This document shows, piece after piece, positions 34,368 through 40,537 of a DNA stretch of 64,000 nucleotides; position 1 is the first letter of the stretch; the number at the start of each line of letters is the position of its first letter. The DNA is from an uncultured Christensenellaceae bacterium (GTDB lineage: Bacteria; Bacillota; Clostridia; Christensenellales; Borkfalkiaceae), in NCBI GenBank assembly GCA_910588695.1, contig CAJUOV010000008.1, positions 22,196 to 86,195 on the forward strand. Reading direction: 5' to 3'. The notes under the pieces are model-generated. The model searched no databases. It was not told the DNA's origin and saw only the letters and a program-made list of their open reading frames with translations. A program made the position numbers and the translations under genes.

Positions 34368-35159
34368 TTATCTGAAAATTTTTTCCGCTTTTTCCAAAAG
34401 ATACTCGTAAGAATCTTTGAGCTCTTTGATCTCTCGGTAATCTTCGTTATAATTTTCTATGATCACCGCCCCGTCAAAGCCGGTATCGCGGAGCCGCTTG
34501 AAAAGTTCTTCGAAATCGAAATTTCCCTGTCCCGCAGGTCTTTTCTTGCCTTCATCGTCGAAATCGCATACGTGAACGTAGGCAAGATCCCGCCCCATTT
34601 CGGCGAGATAGTCATAATAAGAATAGCCCGATAACACCGCCTGTTTGACGTCGAGCACGCCTGCAAGATCGGGGCAATACCGTTTGAGCGTTCCGAAAAC
34701 GGCGGGGCGGTTGTATAACGCCCATTCCACGTTTTCAAGGCAAAGCCTTACGCCCCGTTCTTTGCAAAACGAAGAGATTTGACTGAGCTTTTCACCCGCT
34801 TTCGGCAGATTTTCGCGAAAAGTCGACTTTAACCTTGCAAGCCCGTGAAAGGTGTAATTTTCCGCCCCGAGAATGCGTGCGGAAGCAAGCACTTTTTCGA
34901 GCAGAGAAAACGCGTCGCTCCTTACGCGCGGATGTTCGTTGAAAAGTTGCGGTTCGAACTGAGTATTGAGAACATGCACCGAATTGACCGGCATGTCCCC
35001 TTTATTTTTGAGAAGAGTTTGTGCAAAACGGGGCTCGTACTCGCTGTACGAAGTCAAAAACACCTCCGTAGTGCCGATCCCCCATTCGGAGAGGAGCGCA
35101 ACGGCGTCCTCATTGTAGAGCCGCATAAAGAGAGATGCAGTCGAAATCCCGATTTTCAT
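34368..35159 (-). CDS. sugar phosphate isomerase/epimerase-like TIM barrel protein
   Basis: Xylose-isomerase-like TIM barrel (AP endonuclease family 2 superfamily), 263 residues. Recognisable strands end in the metal-ligand positions LCLENVEWAL (Glu), GVLDVKQAV (Asp), YVHVCDFDDEGKK (His/Asp) and AVIIENYNEDY (Glu). Such proteins isomerise or epimerise sugars or related polyols; the substrate is unknown. It follows the ArsR-type paralogue by 21 bp, so it is probably its target and co-transcribed with it. Confidence 0.82.
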   Translation of the reverse strand: MKIGISTASLFMRLYNEDAVALLSEWGIGTTEVFLTSYSEYEPRFAQTLLKNKGDMPVNSVHVLNTQFEPQLFNEHPRVRSDAFSLLEKVLASARILGAENYTFHGLARLKSTFRENLPKAGEKLSQISSFCKERGVRLCLENVEWALYNRPAVFGTLKRYCPDLAGVLDVKQAVLSGYSYYDYLAEMGRDLAYVHVCDFDDEGKKRPAGQGNFDFEELFKRLRDTGFDGAVIIENYNEDYREIKELKDSYEYLLEKAEKIFR

Positions 35160-35180
35160 ACAAATTTCCCAAACGCAGAA

Positions 35181-36092
35181 TTACTTACTGATAAAGTTAC
35201 AGACAATCCCTTCGTCGTAGTCCCCGAAGTTCTTTCCGAACAGGGTGAATCCCCCCTGCCGTTCGGCGGTTTCCGGAACATAAATCCGGAAACGGATCTG
35301 CTTGCCCGCTTCGATCTTATAGTCTCGCAAAGTTTTGTCGCATACTTTGATCCCGCCGATATAGGATCCGTCGTCGTTAATCGCGATCCGAACTTTTTTG
35401 CCGTATTGTCCGAGATTTCCGAACCACCATGAGGGCGCGGAAGTGCCCGCCCTGTCATTATATTCGCCCTTGCTCGTAAAATAGCCTACTTCTACGCCGT
35501 TGATCGAAAAGTATACGTCGCTCGGATAGAACGCCGCATATCCGGGCGCTTCCGAAGCAATCTCAGCCGAAATCTGAAACTCGGAAAGTTTTGTTTCTTC
35601 CGTCAAAAAATTGGGAACGAGATATTCCACATATCCGCTTCCGATCCAGAGAATGCCCGCTTCCGTCCGTTCGGGATAAGAAAAGCAGGCGGGATCGTCA
35701 AACCTGCCGATCACTCGTTCGCGCGTGGCAAGTCCGCAGGTGGGAGACACTTCGTAATCGACATAACTGCCCACGCCGATTTCCGCCGATTCCACCCGAT
35801 CGGAAGTTTTGGGCTGTTTTTTGAAATCGATGATTACCTTATCGGTTGCGAGCGAACAGATTTTCTGCGTGCCCCGCGTGCCCGACGAAGTGGCGATCTC
35901 GATCAGCCCCGCCTCGTACAGTTTTTTAACGTGCGCAGTGATAGCGCCGTTCGAAACGTTGAACTTTTTTGCAAAATAAGCGAGATTGAGTTCCCCGTTC
36001 TGCAACAACTCGTCCAGAATACCCAATCTTACCTGCGAAGCCAGCGCGTCGTAAAGAATCGCGCCCTGCCGAAAATCTTTCAGATAAATCAT
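35181..36092 (-). CDS. ArsR-type transcriptional regulator, paralogue of the 2937-3878 protein
   Basis: A 303-residue protein with an N-terminal winged helix (ALASQVRLGILDELL; NLAYFAKKFNVSNGAITAHVKKL; SSGTRGTQKICSL) and the same ~200-residue C-terminal domain as the regulator at 2937-3878. Shared blocks are SPTCGLA, FSYPER, GYVEYLVPN, EAPGYAAFYPSDVYF, SWWFGNLGQYG and NFGDYDEGI. The domain is not a metal-sensor ArsR. Both paralogues sit next to carbohydrate genes, so a sugar-responsive role is inferred. It is followed by the isomerase-like gene in one operon. Its ribosome-binding site is a G-rich GGGGGGAAGAGG. Confidence 0.8.
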   Translation of the reverse strand: MIYLKDFRQGAILYDALASQVRLGILDELLQNGELNLAYFAKKFNVSNGAITAHVKKLYEAGLIEIATSSGTRGTQKICSLATDKVIIDFKKQPKTSDRVESAEIGVGSYVDYEVSPTCGLATRERVIGRFDDPACFSYPERTEAGILWIGSGYVEYLVPNFLTEETKLSEFQISAEIASEAPGYAAFYPSDVYFSINGVEVGYFTSKGEYNDRAGTSAPSWWFGNLGQYGKKVRIAINDDGSYIGGIKVCDKTLRDYKIEAGKQIRFRIYVPETAERQGGFTLFGKNFGDYDEGIVCNFISK

Positions 36093-36121
36093 AAAACCGC
36101 CTCTTCCCCCCGTTCTCAGCC

Positions 36122-36150
36122 ATTATAAAATTTTCGGATGTTTTTGTCAA
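36122..36150 (-). promoter_or_regulatory. promoter of the second ArsR-type regulator
   Basis: Perfect TTGACA (36145-36150) and TATAAT (36122-36127) with a 17-bp spacer on the minus strand. The TTGAATATTCAA-type sites of the abfA leader are not seen here. Confidence 0.9.
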
Positions 36151-36191
36151 GACAAAACGGAATTATTTTAGAAAAAATTAAAATAAAATCA

Positions 36192-36233
36192 ACAAAAAAA
36201 CAAAACGGCGAAAGGGAATCACTTTCGCCGTTT
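36192..36233 (-). terminator. terminator of tRNA-Thr(CGT)
   Basis: AAACGGCGAAAG (36203-36214) and CTTTCGCCGTTT (36222-36233) form a 12-bp stem. A T-rich stretch follows on the minus strand. Confidence 0.85.
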
Positions 36234-36236
36234 GAA

Positions 36237-36312
36237 TGGAGCTTCCGGCCGGACTTGAACCGGCGACCTATTGATTACGAATCAATCGCTCTACCGACTG
36301 AGCCACGGAAGC
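36237..36312 (-). tRNA. tRNA-Thr(CGT)
   Basis: 76 nt with acceptor GCTTCCG/CGGAAGC, anticodon loop TTCGTAA (CGT), T-arm GGTTCAAGTCC and encoded CCA. Confidence 0.97.
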
Positions 36313-36399
36313 AAATTACGCTTTTGCGTATGAATTTGTCAAACGCTTTTCTATTATAAAAAAATCGGTTGCAAAAAGCAAGCGATTTTGAAGTGTTTT

Positions 36400-37305
36400 T
36401 CAGATTTTTTTATTTTTCGGCACAAACAGATTCACATGCTTTGCAAGAAGCTCCGCCTCTATATTTCCGGCATCTCCCCTCTCCCCGTCCAGATCCCAGA
36501 CCACGCTTTCGTCCGCATAAATAGAAATCCGATCTCCGCTCAAACGCAATAAATGCCTGTTTGTATTTTTACAGCCGTGCAAAAATAAATGTACGATCTG
36601 AAAGAAAGCGCGCACCCGTCCCCAAAAATCAAGCGCTTCGCGCTCGCGCAGAATCGCGATCTCCATTCTGCCGTCCCGCATGCTCGCTTCTTTGTTGACG
36701 GGAAACCCCGCGACCGATCTTCCGTTCATGATCAGAATGAGAACAGCCCGCTCCCGACAGCGTTCTTCCCCGCAGATAACTTCGATCGGAAAAGAATTGA
36801 ACTTCATATTCTTTTTCAGACATTGCAGCGCATATGCGAGCCATCCGAGCCGCTTTTTTTTCTTCTGCGGCGTGGAGTAGGTTACGCTCGTGAACGCGCC
36901 CGCAGCCGCAATGTACATTGCGTAACCCGTTTTATTGATCCGCATGCAGTCTACTTTTTCCGACCGACCGTCCGTAATGATCTTCAAAGCCTTTTTCGGA
37001 TTCTTGGGAATCCCGAGAGAACGGGCGACGTCGTTCGCCGTGCCCGACGGAAGATACCCTAATGTTGCTTTCTTCTCCCCGATCCCTCCGAGCACGAGAT
37101 GAAAGCTCCCGTCCCCGCCCGAAAAAATTACGGCGTCGTATACTTCCGCGCTCTCGGAGGCTTTCTTCCGCATATCTTCCGCGCTCTTCGTTGCATACAA
37201 AACCACCTCGTCGTAACGGGTTTTTAACGTGCGTTCTATGAAAGACAGCCGATTTTTGATCTTGCCTTTTCCGCTGTTCGGATTGTAAAGAAAGATACAT
37301 TTCAC
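36400..37305 (-). CDS. diacylglycerol kinase family lipid kinase (DgkB/YegS-like)
   Basis: Soluble lipid kinase of the DAGK catalytic-domain family, 301 residues. The P-loop-like motif FSGGDGSFHLVLGGI (GGDGT variant) and the substrate loop LGYLPSGTANDVARSL are clear, and a C-terminal Asp-containing VVWDLDGE follows. In Firmicutes such enzymes recycle diacylglycerol from lipoteichoic acid synthesis, or phosphorylate other lipids. The start is GTG, with a TATAAT ending only 6 nt upstream and no ribosome-binding site, so a leaderless mRNA is likely. Confidence 0.9.
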   Translation of the reverse strand: MKCIFLYNPNSGKGKIKNRLSFIERTLKTRYDEVVLYATKSAEDMRKKASESAEVYDAVIFSGGDGSFHLVLGGIGEKKATLGYLPSGTANDVARSLGIPKNPKKALKIITDGRSEKVDCMRINKTGYAMYIAAAGAFTSVTYSTPQKKKKRLGWLAYALQCLKKNMKFNSFPIEVICGEERCRERAVLILIMNGRSVAGFPVNKEASMRDGRMEIAILREREALDFWGRVRAFFQIVHLFLHGCKNTNRHLLRLSGDRISIYADESVVWDLDGERGDAGNIEAELLAKHVNLFVPKNKKI

Positions 37306-37311
37306 GAAACT

Positions 37312-37340
37312 ATTATATCCGATTTTTCCGAATCCGACAA
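37312..37340 (-). promoter_or_regulatory. lipid kinase promoter (likely leaderless)
   Basis: TATAAT (37312-37317) and TTGTCG (37335-37340), spacer 17 bp on the minus strand. Only six bases separate the -10 from the GTG start. Confidence 0.65.
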
Positions 37341-37344
37341 GCGT

Positions 37345-38034
37345 TCAGACAAAATAATTGTTCAGGTTCACCGTTTTATCACAGAGCATGGTCTGCAAAT
37401 AGCGCAAATCTTTTGCAAAGAGCAATCCTTTCGCCAATTCCGAACCTTTTCGCTCAGCTTCCCTGAGCGCGACGTTCCAGGGGACATAGAACTCCTCCCC
37501 GTTGCCTGCGATCAGTCCGTTCAGCGAAGACACGACTCCGACAAGCGCCGCTTTCGCTTCCTTTTGCGTCAGCTCGCTCCGTTCCAATCCGTTCGCCGTC
37601 TCATAGAGCACATGCGCAAAATGATCCACCGTCTCCAAATTGGACTCGATCCCCGATTTGAACGCGCTTTTTGCGCCGCGGAGCACCAGATCGTCGGGCG
37701 TGCGCGCAATGACGCGGGTATCCGTGCCTTTTTCTTGCAGATTTTTACGGACGGATTCCGCGCTTGATTCTTTGAAATAACAGGCAACCGCAACCGCGTT
37801 GTCATCTTTCATAAAATAACCTGCGCCGCCCGACGAATAAATATCGCCCGAGACTGCCGCCGATGTCGTTTCTTCGCAGTCCTTGACCAGAAAATAATAA
37901 TCCTTTTTGAAACTGACGCGCGCATATCCCTGACCGCCGACCGCCACGAAGAGAACGATCCCCGCCGCAACGCAGACGACGAGAAAAAACGCGACGGCGG
38001 CTTTCAGCAATCTGTTTCTAAACCGCAAAATCAT
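37345..38034 (-). CDS. membrane-anchored protein with a SPOR-like region
   Basis: Hypothetical 229-residue protein. A single transmembrane segment at residues about 10-33 (AAVAFFLVVCVAAGIVLFVAV) follows a basic N-terminus, leaving the bulk outside the cytoplasm. Residues about 45-115 have a SPOR-like alternation (YFLVKDCEE; GAGYFMKDDNAVAVACYF; SVRKNLQEKGTDTRVI), a fold that binds denuded peptidoglycan glycans in division proteins. The C-terminal half is helical. No ribosome-binding site is visible, and TATAAT lies 5 nt before the ATG. The SPOR assignment is by pattern only. Confidence 0.6.
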   Translation of the reverse strand: MILRFRNRLLKAAVAFFLVVCVAAGIVLFVAVGGQGYARVSFKKDYYFLVKDCEETTSAAVSGDIYSSGGAGYFMKDDNAVAVACYFKESSAESVRKNLQEKGTDTRVIARTPDDLVLRGAKSAFKSGIESNLETVDHFAHVLYETANGLERSELTQKEAKAALVGVVSSLNGLIAGNGEEFYVPWNVALREAERKGSELAKGLLFAKDLRYLQTMLCDKTVNLNNYFV

Positions 38035-38048
38035 GTTTTATTATATGA

Positions 38049-38084
38049 AAACGCCGTTCCCTTCATGCTTGGGAAACGGCGTTT
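38049..38084 (-). terminator. hairpin after tsaD
   Basis: AAACGCCGTT-CCC (38049-38061) pairs with GGG-A-AACGGCGTTT (38071-38084) with one bulged A. On the minus strand it ends in TTTTC, just before the next gene's -10 box. Confidence 0.65.
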
Positions 38085-38107
38085 GTCAATTCAATTATAT
38101 TGCGGCT

Positions 38108-39121
38108 CTATACCGATCTCAACGGAATACTTGCCTCGGCATTGAGCGAAAGCGGCGCAAAATTTCCCGCGCGGTATTGTAATAGTCCTTCCGCCGCGAT
38201 CATGGCGGCGTTGTCCGTGCAGTGCCGTTTTTCAGGCAAAATCAACTTTAATCCCGCTTGTTTGCACGCGGCTTGCAATCTTTCGCGCAAATATCCGTTT
38301 GCGACTACCCCGCCGCCCGCCGTGACCGTCTTTACCCTTCTTTCGAGTGCGCCTTCTACCGTCTTTTGCACGAGAATATCGAGCGCCGCGCTCTGAAATG
38401 ACGCGGCGACGTCCGCTTTTTCGAACTCTTCGCCCCGCTGTTCCTTGGTGTGACAATAATTCAGAACCGCCGTTTTCAGTCCGCTGTACGAAAAATCGTA
38501 ACCGCCGTTCCCTTTAAGCATTCTGGGAAGCGGAACAACGTTCTTGCCGTTTCGGGCAAGCGCTTCGATGTGCGGTCCCCCCGGATAGGGAAGGGAGAGA
38601 ATCCGCGCGACTTTGTCGAACGCCTCCCCCGCCGCGTCGTCCAGCGTTCCGCCGAGCACCTCGAACTCCGTTTCGGACTTTGTATAAATGATCGCGGTAT
38701 GACCGCCGCTTGCGAGCAATGTGATAAAGGGCGGAGCAAGCGCTTCGTCCTCCAAATACGCCGCCGCCAGATGTCCGCGGATATGATTTACCCCGATGAG
38801 CGGTATTCCGAGTCCGTAGGCAAATCCCTTTGCAAAGGACAGTCCCACCAACAGAGCGCCCAATAATCCCGCGCCGTAAGTGACCGCCACCGCGTCGAGC
38901 TCCTCTTTTTGCACCCCCGCATGTTTTAATGCTCTTGCGACCACACCGTCCACAACGGATAAATGCTCGCGCGATGCGATCTCCGGAACAACCCCGCCGA
39001 ACTTTGCCTGCACCGAACTTGACGAGGCGATCTCGTCGGATAACAAAACGCGGCCGCGGATCACCGCCGCCGCCGTCTCGTCGCAAGAAGATTCGATTCC
39101 GAGAATCAAAGGATTTTTCAT
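38108..39121 (-). CDS. tsaD: tRNA N6-adenosine threonylcarbamoyltransferase TsaD
   Basis: Catalytic subunit that transfers threonylcarbamoyl to A37 of ANN-decoding tRNAs with TsaB and TsaE. About 337 residues with the ASKHA fold: ILGIESSCDETAAAV, metal-binding HIRGHLAAAYLE (HxxxH), LLASGGHTAII, and DDAAGEAFDKVARIL. The C-terminal region has AGGGVVANGYLRERL and CTDNAAMIA with the Asp ligand. An earlier in-frame ATG at 39127 is equally possible; neither has a good ribosome-binding site. tsaB and tsaE are not nearby. Confidence 0.95.
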   Translation of the reverse strand: MKNPLILGIESSCDETAAAVIRGRVLLSDEIASSSSVQAKFGGVVPEIASREHLSVVDGVVARALKHAGVQKEELDAVAVTYGAGLLGALLVGLSFAKGFAYGLGIPLIGVNHIRGHLAAAYLEDEALAPPFITLLASGGHTAIIYTKSETEFEVLGGTLDDAAGEAFDKVARILSLPYPGGPHIEALARNGKNVVPLPRMLKGNGGYDFSYSGLKTAVLNYCHTKEQRGEEFEKADVAASFQSAALDILVQKTVEGALERRVKTVTAGGGVVANGYLRERLQAACKQAGLKLILPEKRHCTDNAAMIAAEGLLQYRAGNFAPLSLNAEASIPLRSV

Positions 39122-39160
39122 GTGCATTAAATACGAATACGCCTATCCCGCTTTTTATGA

Positions 39161-39270
39161 ACGAGCAGTTTGAGAAGCGCGCGGAAAACCTGAGGAAGCT
39201 TACTGAACGTAAGTGACCGAAGGTTGCCGCAGCGCGACAAAAAAATGCGAAGTTCAAAGAAAGCGCGCTA
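39161..39270. repeat. intergenic repeat copy B (diverged)
   Basis: Shares GCGCGCGGAAA, an inner hairpin CTTAC/GTAAG (39199-39203, 39209-39213), GACCGAAGG and CCGCAGCGC with copy A. The ends are weak inverted repeats (TTTGAGAAGCGC against the complement of GCGAAGTTCAAA). It lies between tsaD and prfB. Confidence 0.6.
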
Positions 39271-40365
39271 TGATTTTTTGAGATAATCGATAATAAACCC
39301 CTGCAAATCCCCGTCCATAACCGCCTGTACATCGCCCATTTCGTAGCCCGTGCGGTGATCTTTGACGAGCGTATAGGGGCAGAACACATATGAACGGATC
39401 TGCGAACCCCATTCGATTTTTTTCGTTTCGCCCTTTAACGCCGCTTCCGCCTGCTGACGCTCTTCGATCTGCTTTTCGATCAACTTGGAACGCAGATATT
39501 TGAACGCCATTTCCTTATTTTGAAGCTGGCTTCTTTCGTTCTGACAGGTGACCACAATCCCCGTGGGAAAATGCGTAATTCGGATCGCAGTTTCCGTCTT
39601 GTTGACTTTCTGTCCGCCCGCGCCCGAAGAACGGTACACATCGATACGGATGTCCTCGTCTTTGATTTCCACCGCGTTATCGTCGTCAACTTCCGGCATG
39701 ACTTCTACGGAGGCAAAGGATGTCTGACGGCGTTTGTTCGCGTCGAACGGGGAAATGCGCACGAGACGGTGCACCCCGATCTCTGCTTTGAGGTAGCCGT
39801 ATGCGTTCTCCCCCTCCACCTTGAAATCGACGGATTTGAGCCCCGCGCTGTCGCCGGCAAGGCGGTCGATCTCCGTCACTTTGAATCCGCTCGTTTCCGC
39901 ATAACGGCAGTACATTCGGTAGAGCATCTGACACCAATCGCACGCTTCGGTGCCGCCCGCGCCCGCATGTAGAGATATGAGCGCGTTGGAAGAATCGTAC
40001 TTGCCCCTCAGAAGAGCGCGGATACGGAGCGCTTCGATATCTCTTTCCGCCGTCTCCGCCATTTTATCGAGCTCGGGCACAAGCTCCTCTTCCTCCGTCT
40101 CTTCGATAAGATCGATGATCTCGTTTGCGTCGTCGAGCGCCTTTCTGCACGCTTCGTAAGCCGTGATCTTGCCCTCGTTGGAAGAGATCTCGCGCCCGAT
40201 CTTTGCAGAGCGCTCCAAATCCTGCCATACTTCCGGCTTTTCCTGCTCGGCGCGGAGTTCTTTGAGCTTTTCGTAGCGATTGTCGATGTCGAGCGCATAC
40301 TTCGCCTGCGACAGCGTATCTTCCATCGCTTTTATTTTTAATCTGTAATCATCCGGTTTGAACAT
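39268..40365 (-). CDS. prfB: peptide chain release factor 2
   Basis: Recognises UGA and UAA and triggers peptide release. The 365 residues include the SPF-type recognition segment (VRISPFDANKRR) and the catalytic GGQ in SSGAGGQKVNKTETA. The ORF is continuous from an ATG preceded by GGAGAAAAATA. The programmed +1 frameshift found near codon 25 in many prfB genes is absent: the region KYALDIDNRYEKL is in frame. Confidence 0.96.
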   Translation of the reverse strand: MFKPDDYRLKIKAMEDTLSQAKYALDIDNRYEKLKELRAEQEKPEVWQDLERSAKIGREISSNEGKITAYEACRKALDDANEIIDLIEETEEEELVPELDKMAETAERDIEALRIRALLRGKYDSSNALISLHAGAGGTEACDWCQMLYRMYCRYAETSGFKVTEIDRLAGDSAGLKSVDFKVEGENAYGYLKAEIGVHRLVRISPFDANKRRQTSFASVEVMPEVDDDNAVEIKDEDIRIDVYRSSGAGGQKVNKTETAIRITHFPTGIVVTCQNERSQLQNKEMAFKYLRSKLIEKQIEERQQAEAALKGETKKIEWGSQIRSYVFCPYTLVKDHRTGYEMGDVQAVMDGDLQGFIIDYLKKS

Positions 40366-40410
40366 TATTTTTCTCCGTAATACAATCTGAAATAGTACGA
40401 TGAAAGAATA

Positions 40411-40531
40411 GCACGGCTAAAAAGCAAGCAAGACAAGGAAAGCGCGCATTTTCGACGGGGAGCTTAGTTAGAAGTAAGCGCCCCAAGAAAAGCGGAGCTT
40501 GACACCGTATTGCGTAGCTTATCAGCCGTGC
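40411..40531. repeat. intergenic repeat copy C, 121 bp, with terminal inverted repeats
   Basis: Ends GCACGGCTAAAAAGC (40411-40425) and GCTTATCAGCCGTGC (40517-40531) match as inverted repeats at 13 of 15 positions. The interior has AAGACAAGG, then an inner GCTTA/TAAGC hairpin and ACCGTATTGCGTAGC, echoing copy A. It lies between prfB and secA. Confidence 0.7.
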
Positions 40532-40537
40532 GAAATT

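Noticed and set aside
40250..40365. programmed frameshift in prfB
   Set aside because: The reading frame is continuous from a good start codon, with no in-frame UGA near codon 25.
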